A stretch of DNA of 36,215 nt, taken from positions 1-36,215 of the forward strand of contig DVJD01000010.1 of NCBI GenBank assembly GCA_018710785.1, given 5' to 3'. Position 1 is the first letter of the stretch. The number at the start of each line of letters is the position of its first letter. The position numbers and the translations under genes were made by a program. Of the stretch, positions 23,441 through 33,900 are shown piece by piece. Source of the stretch: Candidatus Fimimorpha excrementavium. Its GTDB lineage: Bacteria; Bacillota; Clostridia; Lachnospirales; Lachnospiraceae. Below the pieces are notes generated by a model, which saw only the letters and a program-made list of their open reading frames with translations, did not search any database and was not told the origin of the DNA.

Positions 23441-25951
23441 ATGGGAGAATATCAGATACGGATAAAACTGCTGAGCGATTTGTGCGCGGCAGACGGAGGA
23501 GTATATAACAGCAGCGTCGATATTGACGTCTGCCATGATGAAGCGGGAATTCCCTATATTTCGGGGAAAACCCTGAAAGGATGTCTGAGAGAACGTGCAG
23601 AAGAACTGAACGACTGGGGAGATTACATTGACGCTGTCCGTCTGTTTGGAAGAGAAGGAAATCAGTCGGGAGTCGTTCGGATTTCCAATGCGCGTCTGGA
23701 AGGATATCAGGAAAAGAAGAAAGAACTTTCTGCGGTTTTGAACCATCCCATTGGACACCCGCAGAATGTTCTGAACCAATTTTCCTATATCCGTACACAG
23801 ACGTCCGTCGATCCAAAGACACAAACGGCAGAAGAGGGATCGCTGCGCACCGTGCGCGTCGTCAACAAGGGGCTGGAATTTACAGCCGATGTGTCCCTCG
23901 GAGAAGAAACAGAGGAAAGGGAGAAAGAAGATCGAAGACAGCTGGAACGCTGCTGTAAGGCGCTTGCCCACATGGGCGTATCCAGGACGAGAGGCCTGGG
24001 AGAAGTCAGGGTTACGCTGGAAGAAAGGAAAGAATCGGGAAGGCCGGGAGCGGACAGGGCGGAACAAGAAGAAGTTCTTCCAAAGACATGTCCGCCGGGC
24101 TGTATCGGTCTGGAATATGAAATCACATTTTTGGAACCGGTGATTATGAAAAGCCTCCATGGAGGGGAAGCCAACTCATCTGACTATATCGAAGGGGGCA
24201 AGATTCTGGGACTGATCGCCCAGGAGATGAAGAAACAGGGGGAGGATGCGTTTCTCAAATGGATGGACAAGGGAACGCTGATCTGCTCCGACGCTTACCT
24301 GTCCGAGCATGGCGTAAGGCTTTCGGAGGCGCCTGCCTGCTATTATGAGATAAAAAATAACAGCACGCAGTATGTGGATAAATCCGATCTGTCCTATTCA
24401 GAAGAAGAACACCGGAAGATTGGAACGGCAGAAAAGAAAACACAGAAGTCGGAACCTCCCTCTCAGAGTCCGGTACAGCTAAGCGCCATGAAACACGGCT
24501 ATGTGGCTTTGGCATCGGATCCCCTTACAGGAAAGAAGGTACTGGTTAAGCGGGATGTGGCGCTGGAAGAACATTATCATCACAGACGGCCGGAAGACAA
24601 AGCGGTGGGGAGAGCCCTTGCCAACGAGGGAGGAAACAGCCATTTTTATCAGATGTCCGCCATCCAGGCCGGACAGAAAATGAAGGGCTACATTCTCTGC
24701 GGGCCTTGTGAGGAACAGGGACAGGCAAAAGCTTCCGGCCAAAAAGGAAAATCGAGTCAGATGGAAGAGCTATACCAGTGCTTAAAAGGAGTGAAGGAAA
24801 TCCGTCTCGGTTATTCCAAAAATGCGGAATACGGGACGGCCGGATTTTCTGTCACCGGTTTTTTAAATGAAGAGGAAGCAGCAGAGGGATGTGAGGAGGG
24901 CATTCGGGATTTTGCGGTAAAATTGGAATCTCCCATGATTTTGTATGGGGATCACGCCTGCTATACGGTGGTTCCGTCAGAGCTGGAAGAGGAGATCTGC
25001 GCGGCGTTGGGACTGGATCGGGACAGAGACGTGGCGTCAGTGGACCGTTACCTTCGATATACGACAGAGGGCGGCTATAATGTGACATGGAAACACCGCA
25101 AGCCAGTGGTGGAAGCGTTTGATAAGGGAAGCGTCCTCTGCTTCCATTTGAAGGAACCGAAGGTAATCCGCAAAAGAACCCGTCTGTTTGCAGGAGAAAG
25201 AAATACAGAAGGATATGGAGAATATTCCATACAGGAACAAAGCGGGGCCAATCAGGCGGCAAGCTGGCTGGGAGCCCTTACGGATCAGTGGCCGGAAGCG
25301 GAAAAAATTGGGGCAAAGCAGTTGGAACACGCCGGTTCTGTCTGCGAAAACGGGGAAAATGGCTGGATCAATGTGGAACATCGCCCATTTTTACGGGAAC
25401 TCTGTGGAAAACTGTTTGAAGACTATCTCCATTATGAAGCGATCCGGCAGATTCAAAGCAAAAGAAAGGAACTGACACCGCCGGAAGCCTTTCGGTCTAC
25501 CGTCAGCAATATGATCAGTATCTGGCGGGAACAGGAGGAAACAGGGAACGCGGAGACTGCGGCGGCGGAGAGCGCTGCGGAAACAGATGCGGCGAACGGG
25601 GAAAAAGAGGATAAAATCGACGCTGTGAAGCGGGAAGTGATCGCCCGTTATGAAAAAGCCGTCCGCGAAAAAGAAGAAAAGTTAAAACGGGCGAAGTGGA
25701 TTCTGGGACAATGCGGCGAGGCAGAGACAGACGCGCTGGTGGAGCGATTTCAGCGTGAGTTTCAGATAGCGGGATATCCCTACCGGCTGCCATCCGACAG
25801 AGGGGAGCATGCGGAAAATACCACGCCTGATTCTGCAGGCAGCGAAAGCAAAGAAATGCCGGACGATTTGGTCAGGAAACAGAAAAAAGACGTGCGCATG
25901 AAATATCTGGGTCTGTATTTGACTGAATTAAAATACACGCTGCGCCGTTGA
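23441..25951 (+). CDS. csx10: Csx10-like, probable Cas7-Cas5-Cas11 fusion
   Basis: An 836-residue RAMP protein. Residues 1-210 form a Cas7-like domain: VDIDVCHDEAGIPYISGKTLKG with a likely backbone-cleaving Asp, and the glycine-rich HMGVSRTRGLGEVRV near 185-199. From about 220 a second RAMP domain (CIGLEYEITFLEPVIMK, SAMKHGYVALASDPLTG, IRLGYSKNAEYGTAGF) is Csx10/Cas5-like. The last 150 residues are helical and highly charged, like a small subunit (Cas11). This Cas7-Cas5-Cas11 order is known from the III-Dv complex of cyanobacteria. ATG 23441 has GAGAGG close upstream; 23429, overlapping the cas10 stop, is the alternative. The domain limits are my estimate. Confidence 0.87.
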   Translation: MGEYQIRIKLLSDLCAADGGVYNSSVDIDVCHDEAGIPYISGKTLKGCLRERAEELNDWGDYIDAVRLFGREGNQSGVVRISNARLEGYQEKKKELSAVLNHPIGHPQNVLNQFSYIRTQTSVDPKTQTAEEGSLRTVRVVNKGLEFTADVSLGEETEEREKEDRRQLERCCKALAHMGVSRTRGLGEVRVTLEERKESGRPGADRAEQEEVLPKTCPPGCIGLEYEITFLEPVIMKSLHGGEANSSDYIEGGKILGLIAQEMKKQGEDAFLKWMDKGTLICSDAYLSEHGVRLSEAPACYYEIKNNSTQYVDKSDLSYSEEEHRKIGTAEKKTQKSEPPSQSPVQLSAMKHGYVALASDPLTGKKVLVKRDVALEEHYHHRRPEDKAVGRALANEGGNSHFYQMSAIQAGQKMKGYILCGPCEEQGQAKASGQKGKSSQMEELYQCLKGVKEIRLGYSKNAEYGTAGFSVTGFLNEEEAAEGCEEGIRDFAVKLESPMILYGDHACYTVVPSELEEEICAALGLDRDRDVASVDRYLRYTTEGGYNVTWKHRKPVVEAFDKGSVLCFHLKEPKVIRKRTRLFAGERNTEGYGEYSIQEQSGANQAASWLGALTDQWPEAEKIGAKQLEHAGSVCENGENGWINVEHRPFLRELCGKLFEDYLHYEAIRQIQSKRKELTPPEAFRSTVSNMISIWREQEETGNAETAAAESAAETDAANGEKEDKIDAVKREVIARYEKAVREKEEKLKRAKWILGQCGEAETDALVERFQREFQIAGYPYRLPSDRGEHAENTTPDSAGSESKEMPDDLVRKQKKDVRMKYLGLYLTELKYTLRR

Positions 25952-26067
25952 GAACCGCGCTGCCAATCGCAGGGATGGAGCGCCTGCGGCACAAAAATAT
26001 TTTTTGGAGAAAGATGTCTCCCATGCGGTCGGCAGGATGGGGCGTAAGGAAGGAAAAGAGGAAAACA

Positions 26068-27555
26068 ATGGAAAAGAAAGAGGGAAAAAATCTCATACGG
26101 GAGAGAATTTACTATGCAGTCAGGCTGGAACTGATCTCTCCGCTCTGCGTATCGGGAGGGACGGATCAAAATACCGATTCGGATGTGATGCGAAACGGCA
26201 GAGGGGAGTGCTTTATACCCGGGACATCGGTGGCGGGAGCATTCCGGCAATATCTGGATCCCGAAAGGAAAAAAGGGGGAATTTTCGGCTATTCCAAAGG
26301 CGAAGAAGGGCAGATGAGCGAAGTCATTTTTTCCGACGTCTATTTTGATGAACCGGCGGAAGTAACCAGACGGGACGGTGTCCGTCTCACGGAGGACCGG
26401 AGGGTGGAGACGGGAAAAAAGTTCGACTGGGAAATCATAGAGCCGGGGATTACGGCGACGCTCTATATCAGCTATGTCAGAAGGGAAAACAGCTCGAAGG
26501 GCGGAGAGGATAAACTGATACAGGCATTTCTGGCGCTGGATGCGGGCGAGATCCGCTTTGGGGCGAAGAAAACCAGCGGGTTTGGGCGGATGAAAATCCA
26601 GGAGATAAAAAAACGCGCATTTATCAACGAAAAAGAAGCCGACCCCTACGGCGGCAAGGCGTGTAGAGAGGGAGAAAAACCGACGCAGCCGACAGAGGCG
26701 CCCTATGCGCCCGGTTTGCAGAAAGACAGGGATCATGCGGAAGTAAGATCGCTGGCAGACGAGTGGCTGGAATTTATGGAGAATCCCAGAGACCGGAAAA
26801 ATTATGCGCACTGGGAAGATTGGAGGGCGAAGGAGAGAGAGGAAAGTAAGGAGTGTATCGTGCGGATTCCCCTGCGGCTGACCGGCGGGATCAGTATCCG
26901 GCGCTATTCGACGCGCTCCGGGGAAGCGGACTATGAACATCTGACTTCCAGACGCCGCGCCAATCAGACGGACGGCAGTCCCGTCCTATCCTGCGCCATC
27001 GTGCCGGGCAGCAGCCTGCGGGGCGCCGTCCGGGCCGACGCCAGAAGGATTTTAAGAGAGCTTCACTGCGAAGACGCGGAGGACTGCATCGGTTACTGGT
27101 TCGGCTATACAGACGCCAGGGCGCGCTCGCTGATCACGGTGGAGGAATGCGTATTTGAGGAGGAGCCGGGCAGCCCCATGTGTGATCTTCCCATTACGAG
27201 AAACCGAATCAGCCGGTTTGACGCTTCCGTCCTGGACGGCGCCCTGTACAGCGAGATTGCTCATTTTGGAGGGAAGATTTGCCTGGAAATGAGGATTCAG
27301 AAGAAAGAAGGATACCGGCGGATCCTGAAGCTGCTTTGGCTGGTGGCGCAGGATATCCAGATGGGCTATCTTCCCATCGGCGGCGAAACCGCCATCGGAC
27401 GGGGAATCTTTGAAGCGGCAGGAAAACCGGAAGGATTTGATGAGATAGAAGGAGAACGGCGGCAGGCGGCGGATGAAGATTTCCGGGAGTGGCTGTCCAA
27501 ACGAAAAAATGAGACGGAAGGAAAAGGGGGAGATTTGGATGGAGATACAAACTAA
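26068..27555 (+). CDS. Tandem Cas7 (Csm3-like) RAMP protein
   Basis: A 495-residue protein with two Cas7 domains. The first has CVSGGTDQNTDSDVMRNG and CFIPGTSVAGAFRQYL near residues 30-70, and GAKKTSGFGRMKI near 168. The second has LTGGISIRRYSTRSGEADYE, CAIVPGSSLRGAVRADAR near 305-325 and GGETAIGRGIF near 440. The acidic residues in NTDSDV and EADYE are candidates for target-RNA cleavage, by analogy with Csm3 Asp33. Such a double Cas7 is part of III-D complexes. The start is ATG 26068 with AAGAGG upstream; a 116-base gap after csx10 contains a small CGCAGG/CCTGCG hairpin. Its last 17 bases overlap csx19. Confidence 0.9.
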   Translation: MEKKEGKNLIRERIYYAVRLELISPLCVSGGTDQNTDSDVMRNGRGECFIPGTSVAGAFRQYLDPERKKGGIFGYSKGEEGQMSEVIFSDVYFDEPAEVTRRDGVRLTEDRRVETGKKFDWEIIEPGITATLYISYVRRENSSKGGEDKLIQAFLALDAGEIRFGAKKTSGFGRMKIQEIKKRAFINEKEADPYGGKACREGEKPTQPTEAPYAPGLQKDRDHAEVRSLADEWLEFMENPRDRKNYAHWEDWRAKEREESKECIVRIPLRLTGGISIRRYSTRSGEADYEHLTSRRRANQTDGSPVLSCAIVPGSSLRGAVRADARRILRELHCEDAEDCIGYWFGYTDARARSLITVEECVFEEEPGSPMCDLPITRNRISRFDASVLDGALYSEIAHFGGKICLEMRIQKKEGYRRILKLLWLVAQDIQMGYLPIGGETAIGRGIFEAAGKPEGFDEIEGERRQAADEDFREWLSKRKNETEGKGGDLDGDTN

Positions 27556-28042
27556 CGGGACAGCAGAATTTCTTGCGCGCCTGACGAAATTAAAAGAAGC
27601 GCCCCGAAAGGGATGGCTGCTGGCATATACAAGAACACAGGTGCTGTTTTCCCGATATGAAGAAACCGGCGGGGGCAGAGAACAGCTGGCCGCATTGCTG
27701 AAGGGAAGTCAGCTTTTGGAACTGCACATTTTTGACGGGGAAAAAGAATACCGGTATATGGCGAGCAGCAGTAAGAGAGTTCAGAAACGAAATCAGCGCG
27801 TTTCCCGGGAATATGGGGAGAACTGCGGAAAAAATGTTCCCGGCGGATGGATCGAACATGTGGCGGCATTTCCGGAAAAACCGGATCACGACGGAGAAAG
27901 CGTGCTGAAGGAACACATCCTTCTGGAAACCAATGCGTATCAGAAAGAAACCATCACCATGCTTCACCATATCGCCTACGAGTCGAAATCCGGGATGGCC
28001 TATGTGGACGATTACCGGCTGGTGATGGAGAAGGAGGCGTGA
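27539..28042 (+). CDS. csx19: Csx19-like subunit
   Basis: A 167-residue protein resembling Csx19 (TIGR03984), the marker gene of subtype III-D. Shared traits are WLLAYTRTQVLFSRYEE near residue 26, the LLELHIFDGEKEYRY strand, and a C terminus with ILLETNAYQ followed by AYVDDYRLVMEKEA. It is a component or accessory of the effector complex. The ATG at 27539 lies within the tandem-cas7 gene, preceded by AAGGGGGA, so translation is coupled by a 17-base overlap. The next gene follows after 4 bases. The match is by pattern and length rather than by a long conserved motif, so it is the least certain of the effector subunits. Confidence 0.75.
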   Translation: MEIQTNGTAEFLARLTKLKEAPRKGWLLAYTRTQVLFSRYEETGGGREQLAALLKGSQLLELHIFDGEKEYRYMASSSKRVQKRNQRVSREYGENCGKNVPGGWIEHVAAFPEKPDHDGESVLKEHILLETNAYQKETITMLHHIAYESKSGMAYVDDYRLVMEKEA

Positions 28043-28046
28043 CAGG

Positions 28047-30356
28047 ATGACAAAATTTATCAATCCCTATAATTTCATACCGCTGATGAAGACAAAGGGG
28101 ACGAGGAAAGAAGAGGAAGAAGCCTTTACCGGTGTGATTTCCTATCAGGTGATGACAAAAACCCCTCTGTTTATCCCCAATACCAGCAATCCCAACCTCT
28201 ATGGACTGGAAACGGATCCGGAACCGGGAAAGGCGCGCAAGCCGCACAAGTCCATGGACTTTTTCTCCTATCATGACTGGAGTCAGGAGGGGATCTGCTG
28301 GCAGGATGGGAGGGAAGCGAGTACCTATGTCAAAGCGCCGTTGGAAAAGCCGTTTTCTCTAAAAAAAGCCGCGGCCCAAAACAGTCAGATTCCGGTGATC
28401 CCCGGAAGCGAGATCCGTGGAATGTTTCGAAGCAATTATGAGATTTTGACCAACTCGTGTATGTCGTCGGTGCAGAAGGATAAAAAAATCGGAAAACGAA
28501 CCGCCCAGGTATTCCGGCCGGGGTTGTTAAAAAAAGTGGGAAATGGTTACTGTCTGATAGAAGCGGACCCGATCTATATAAAAGTAAGAGACCAGGGAAC
28601 GCCGACGGAACAGGAGATGGAACAGAGAACGTCATGGTATACAGACGGCGGATATACTGTGGATGAATGCATGGAGGGATGTAAAGTCCAGGTTCGCATA
28701 AAAAAATTTACGAACAAAGAAAAGCCCAAGAGGGTCTATGGCAGTCTGGATAAGAAGGGAAGATACACCAACGGCTATACCCATAAAGAAGGATATCTTT
28801 ATAAAGGGGAACTGGACAATAACGGAAGAAAATGCAATTATGCCGTGTTTTGTGTCAGAGGGGGAGGCAGGGCGGTAAGAAACCATATTGCTCTGGACGA
28901 TTTGGACGAGGCTCTGAAAATTTATGACAAAGAGTCCAGCTCCTACAGGGAGTATCGGGAGCAGTATGAAAAGTTTAAGAAAGGAGAGTTAAACGGGGAT
29001 CACTGTTTTCCGGTTTATTATAGCCAGATCGCATACAATGGAAAGGAGAAAGGGACAAAAGGCGAAAACCATATCATGCTTTCCCCCGCCTGCATCACAA
29101 GGGAAATCTATGAAAAAAAGATAGCAGACTTTCTTGGAGATCATGCGCCGTGTTCGGGACAGAGGGCGTTGTGCCCGGCCTGCAGTCTGTTTGGCACGCT
29201 GGAAGCCGGAGACGGGATATCTTCCCGCGTTCGCTTTACGGATCTGCTGCCGGTGGAAAAAAAGGATCCGGAGCATTGCCATGAGTACTATGAAGATCCG
29301 GTGACCCTTCCCCCGCTGTCCACGCCAAAGATCAGCAGCATGGAATTTTATCTGAAAAGGCCGGAGGGCGCGGTATTCTGGACGTACGATTATTACATTG
29401 ATTCCGAAGGAAAACTCCATGAATATACGTATGAAGAAGGAAAGACGGGACTTGCTGGAAGAAAATTTTACTGGCATAATCCCAAAATGACTTTGCCGCA
29501 TGGGGAAAAGAAGACGGAATTGAATATGACCGTCCATCCCGTCAAAGGCGCTTTAGGAGAAAACAGGGAAAAAACGGGAATCTGCTTTCAGGGCAAGCTC
29601 TATTTTGACCGAATTTCCAGAACCGAACTGAACCGGCTGATCTGGCTTCTCAATGCCGGAGAAAAACCTGAGACGAAATGGAGCGAGCGGAAATGCGGCT
29701 ACAAACTGGGGGCCGCCAAACCGCTGGGATTTGGAAGCATCGCAGTAAAGACGGAAGAGATAAAGCTGCGCTGCGTATCCTGTGGGGAAGCGGGGACAGA
29801 GATCTGCGAAGCGCCCTATCAGGAATATGACGGTTCGAACCTATTCGAAGAGACGATCAAAAAACAGTTCCAGACCATGACGGCCTTTGACAGCCTGTCC
29901 GGCATTAGGGATACGGTCATTCGCTATCCGCGCAAGCGGTTGTACCCAAATGCTCCAGAAGAAAACGGATATGAGTGGTTTATGGAAAACCATAAGGCCT
30001 ATGATTATAGAAATGACCGCTTTAAGGGAATGGCGACCGGCAGGGCCGATCAAGTGTTTATGCAGTATATGGAACCCATGCGCCCCACGCTGCGGTCCGT
30101 GGAGTTCCCAAGTAAAACGGGAAAGGTACTGAAAGTAGACTGGCCGAATAAAAGAGCGAAGGTGGAGTTGGAGTCAGAGGAAACCTTTAAAGGAGGGAAG
30201 CCGCCTGCCACGCGAACCTATTCGTTCGGATATCTGACCGGTTATTCGGAAGTGTATGGATTGAGAACAGGCGACAAGATAGAATATCAGGTCATGGGTG
30301 AAAACCGAAGAAGAAATCCTGGCGAAGTAAAATTGAGAAGGACGCCGAAAGAGTAG
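28047..30356 (+). CDS. Cas7 with insertion, TIGR03986-family RAMP protein
   Basis: A 769-residue RAMP of the TIGR03986 type. It starts FINPYNFIPL and continues SYQVMTKTPLFIPNTSN, VIPGSEIRGMFRSNYE with ILTNSC near residues 115-140, and CPACSLFGTLEAGDGISSR near 378, all hallmarks of this family. The large size fits a Cas7 fold carrying an insertion, as in the III-Dv complex. A C-terminal extension includes LKVDWPNKRAKVELES and YSFGYLTGYSE, which may be an OB-like RNA-binding module. The Cys residues in CSGQRALCPAC may bind zinc. AAGGAGG precedes the ATG. It is the last gene of the tight effector operon that starts at cas10. Confidence 0.9.
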   Translation: MTKFINPYNFIPLMKTKGTRKEEEEAFTGVISYQVMTKTPLFIPNTSNPNLYGLETDPEPGKARKPHKSMDFFSYHDWSQEGICWQDGREASTYVKAPLEKPFSLKKAAAQNSQIPVIPGSEIRGMFRSNYEILTNSCMSSVQKDKKIGKRTAQVFRPGLLKKVGNGYCLIEADPIYIKVRDQGTPTEQEMEQRTSWYTDGGYTVDECMEGCKVQVRIKKFTNKEKPKRVYGSLDKKGRYTNGYTHKEGYLYKGELDNNGRKCNYAVFCVRGGGRAVRNHIALDDLDEALKIYDKESSSYREYREQYEKFKKGELNGDHCFPVYYSQIAYNGKEKGTKGENHIMLSPACITREIYEKKIADFLGDHAPCSGQRALCPACSLFGTLEAGDGISSRVRFTDLLPVEKKDPEHCHEYYEDPVTLPPLSTPKISSMEFYLKRPEGAVFWTYDYYIDSEGKLHEYTYEEGKTGLAGRKFYWHNPKMTLPHGEKKTELNMTVHPVKGALGENREKTGICFQGKLYFDRISRTELNRLIWLLNAGEKPETKWSERKCGYKLGAAKPLGFGSIAVKTEEIKLRCVSCGEAGTEICEAPYQEYDGSNLFEETIKKQFQTMTAFDSLSGIRDTVIRYPRKRLYPNAPEENGYEWFMENHKAYDYRNDRFKGMATGRADQVFMQYMEPMRPTLRSVEFPSKTGKVLKVDWPNKRAKVELESEETFKGGKPPATRTYSFGYLTGYSEVYGLRTGDKIEYQVMGENRRRNPGEVKLRRTPKE

Positions 30357-30501
30357 AGGACCGATAAACAGCAAGGAATGAAGGGAGGACGGAAGCGCTT
30401 GAAACCGCCCTTCCGATGGGAAGAGGATGAGACCGAGAAAGGTTTTTCTCTTATGGAGCCGATCCGGTTTTTATCAATCATATATTCAGGAGGATAGACA
30501 A

Positions 30502-30867
30502 ATGAAAAAATTTATCAATTTCACCAATCACCCAAGCGCACGCTGGGACAGCAAACAGAGAGAAAGTGCAGAAATATACGGAACGATTGAGGATATGGCG
30601 TTCCCCACCGTCAGCCCGGAAATGGATGAGGAAGAACTGGGAAACCTGGCCGATGAGATGGTGAAACAGATCATGGCAAAAGAACCGGCGGCGGTACTCT
30701 GCCAGGGAGAATTTACACTGGCATATCAGGTGATCCGTCGCCTGATCGAGCAGGGGATCACGGTATTGGCCGCATGCAGTCAGAGAAATACCGTGGAAAG
30801 AACGGTGGACGGCGTGAACCAAAGGACGGTGACGTTTGAGTTTGTGAGGTTTAGGGAGTATAGATAG
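30502..30867 (+). CDS. Small CARF/Csx15-Csx20-like protein
   Basis: A 121-residue protein starting MKKFINFTNHPSARW, with AAVLCQGEFTLAYQVIRRL and GITVLAACSQR in a Rossmann-like strand-helix-strand order, ending FEFVRFREYR. I associate the NFTNHPS...W start and the QGEFTL loop with small proteins found beside type III CRISPR operons and related in layout to the CARF-like Csx15/Csx16/Csx20 proteins, which have been linked to binding or cutting cyclic oligoadenylates. The exact family is uncertain. CAGGAGG gives a good ribosome binding site at ATG 30502. It lies 145 bases after the effector operon, with only a weak GAGAAA/TTTCTC hairpin in the gap. Confidence 0.6.
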   Translation: MKKFINFTNHPSARWDSKQRESAEIYGTIEDMAFPTVSPEMDEEELGNLADEMVKQIMAKEPAAVLCQGEFTLAYQVIRRLIEQGITVLAACSQRNTVERTVDGVNQRTVTFEFVRFREYR

Positions 30868-30881
30868 GATCAAGTGAGCTG

Positions 30882-30924
30882 CCGCCGCACAGATACTGTT
30901 TTTGAAGAGATATCTGTGTGGCGG
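30882..30924 (+). terminator. Hairpin between the Csx-like and WYL genes
   Basis: CCGCCGCACAGATA (30882-30895) pairs with TATCTGTGTGGCGG (30911-30924), 14 bp with one G-U pair and a 15-base U-rich loop. It is a likely partial terminator or attenuator; there is no U-run after the stem. Confidence 0.55.
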
Positions 30925-30999
30925 GAAGTGAAACAGATTTAAAATCATATGATATAGAGCGGACAGAAGAATGGTATAGATGAGAAAAAGGAGGAAAAT

Positions 31000-33900
31000 G
31001 TGAAAACCAATATTTCATGGGAAGGAGTTTTTTTAGATCAGGATGTGATACAGGCTTTAAAAAGTACTGTGAGTAAAGAACAGTTATATTCATTTGAATC
31101 TACTGTGCAATATCCCCATATAACGATAATATCCGGAGTGACCAATCCGAATAAGGAATTTTATGGAAAGCCAGTATTCCTCGATATTACAGGTTATATA
31201 CGGGATAATGCCATATCGATGTCAAACGGTAAGACTGCGAAAGTAGAAGGTTTTCGCGTTGGATCCATGAAGACAAAAAATAAGGCGCTTCAGGAACATT
31301 TAAAACAAGAAGAAAGAAATTATTTTATTGTTGTCAGTTATTCTGGAGAGGACGCTGATATAAAATATGCTGATCTCAAAAATGAGAGAAGACTGTTCGA
31401 TTTGAGAGTGTGCGGAACATATGGTGGATACGATATAAAAAAAGATCAGCCAATATTTTATCAAGGAAAGATAAAGGGTGTTGGAACGAGTATATTTAAT
31501 AAGACGATAAAAGACTCGATACGAGATTTTTTTAAGTATGGATACATGGAGATAAAAGAAATGGCTCAACCTGGAAAAGGAGATACTATACTTAAAAGAA
31601 ATTACAGCTTGTTGGTGGATTTGCTAAGAAAGGAAGGGGTTGAGGCAACAAGAGGAGGAAAGGCAATTATTTTGGAAAAAGATTCTCAAAGCTATACGGA
31701 GAACCCCTTTCATGACTTATATCGCTATTGTAATGGAACCAGTCAAAATATGGAAATTTTTTTTAAAATTATAATTGCAATGAGTGATTTCTTCAAAATA
31801 GAAGGGGTAACTGGCAGATATCCAATTATGTTAGAGAGTGAACGGATTGATGCTTGGGAAAGTTTGTTTAAAAGGTTAAAAATAAATGAGGATACGAAAA
31901 AAAGAAAAATTAAATCGGGTGAAATAAATGTAAAAAATTTAATTAAATGTAGAACTGAAGATGTCGTGTGTCAGAATTTTGACAGAGAAATATCAGAGTT
32001 ATTAAATGAATATGAGAAAGCTAAATGGTCAAATGATTATGACAGTTGTAGACTGAATATAATAAGAAAACGTATGTATGTAGGAAAGGAAGACTGTGAT
32101 TTTCAAGATAATACAAAAGTGCAGCAATTCTTAAAAACAATCAGTGTACCTCGGCGTACAATGAGTACAGCAGAGATATATAATTTTATTTACTCAACTT
32201 ATCCATTAAAATTTGGAGAAGATTGGGATAATGAAATTAAACAGATAAGAGAGTTTATCAGAGAGAATATTGTTTTGGGAATTATTGAGGATTCAAAGAC
32301 AAGCGAAAACGCGAATCATAATTGTGAATTATCAAAACTTACTATGAACTATATACTGGAAAATGTTACCACAAAGAACATGCACTGTTCTATAAAACAG
32401 CGATTGAAGGAAGCATTGCGCTTTTTTTCCAGAACAGAGTTGTTTGGAGAAATAGGATCATTCTTGATAAGAAGAATAGAAAGCAGTGAAATAGAAAGTA
32501 GAGATAGGAAAACATATTTTTATTTTAAACATGATTATTTTATTCATTCTATAAATGATTACAATTTAATTAATGCCCTTGATGTAATAGAAAAAAATGA
32601 AACAGAAGCAAATAAAATTTATATCTGTGAGATTCAATACGGTGATAGTATAAGTGAACAGAAGACGATTTGTGGGATACCGGTAGAAATAAGAATCAGT
32701 GATAAAGATGGAAGTGAATATGTTGCTTATTATTTACCAGTGGAAAGAATATATGGATTTATTAAGGCGGATTTTATTAATAATATCAATATTTATAAAT
32801 ATACTAAGCTTTCTGAAGAACAAGAACGACAGATACGAGAAGATTTGAAAAGGGTGAAAAAAAGACTGAAAAAAATTTGGGGAATTATGCCTGGTATTGG
32901 GAAATATTCTGGTATAGCTGGTGATGCATCGGAAGAAAACTACGTGGAAACTGTCGATATTGTTTTTAGAGTTAAAGAAGGGGAATATTATATTAAACCG
33001 CGTATAGAAAAAGAAATTCGTTATGGAGAGATTATATCAGAATCTAAGGAGGATAGCAGACAGAAAACAGAAAGCGTAACAGTAAGGATTCCGGTTCTCA
33101 ATAAGGAAGAATTATATACATGGATACGTAGCTTTTATGGGAGAGTTATTCAGGTGAGGTGTAACAGTGACCAAAGTGACAGTGGTATCATAGAAATTCT
33201 GCGTAAAGAAACAAAAGATATGTATGATAAATTGAAAGAGCCAAATGAAAAGATAAAGGAGATGGATCAGTCATATATTAAGGAAGCAATTACGGAACGG
33301 CCATGTTTAAAAAAATCTCTTATGAGAGGAGACGAAGAAAAAGAAGAAATATCTGCTCTGTCAGAACAGTTATTTCATGTAGTATTTGGAGCTTACTATG
33401 AGGACATGGGAAATATTGTGCTGAAATGTGTAAAAGATAGAAAATGCTTGAAAGAAAGAGAATGTAAAAAAATTTATGAAACTTATCCGGTTCAAATAGT
33501 AAAAAAGGATACAATGTGGAATATTTATCGAAATATATGTGAGTGTATTAAACACTGGGGATTAACGGTAAACGATGATCAAATGATGTATTTGTACAAT
33601 ATATTGCCATTGACCAATATAGAAAGGCGCTGGATTTTAACGATTTTGAAAGAACCAAAGATGAAACTGTTCTTGAGCAAAAAGGAACGTGAAGAAATTA
33701 GTAAACAGTTAGTCGGTAATAATACGACACTGTATGAATTTCCTTTGAAAATAGCTGTCAATCATTTTGACCGATACAAACGGCCGGAGATTTCAGAGGA
33801 CGAGATAACCCATTTTCAAACGATTCTTCGGGCAATACATGAAAAAAAGCGTATTCTTGCTTTGTATCGTACCTCATACAATAAAACAATTGTATCTCTG

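Noticed and set aside
25780-26940. Open frame of 386 codons on the minus strand across csx10 and tandem cas7
   Set aside because: It crosses two genes with clear RAMP motifs on the plus strand and encodes no recognisable protein.
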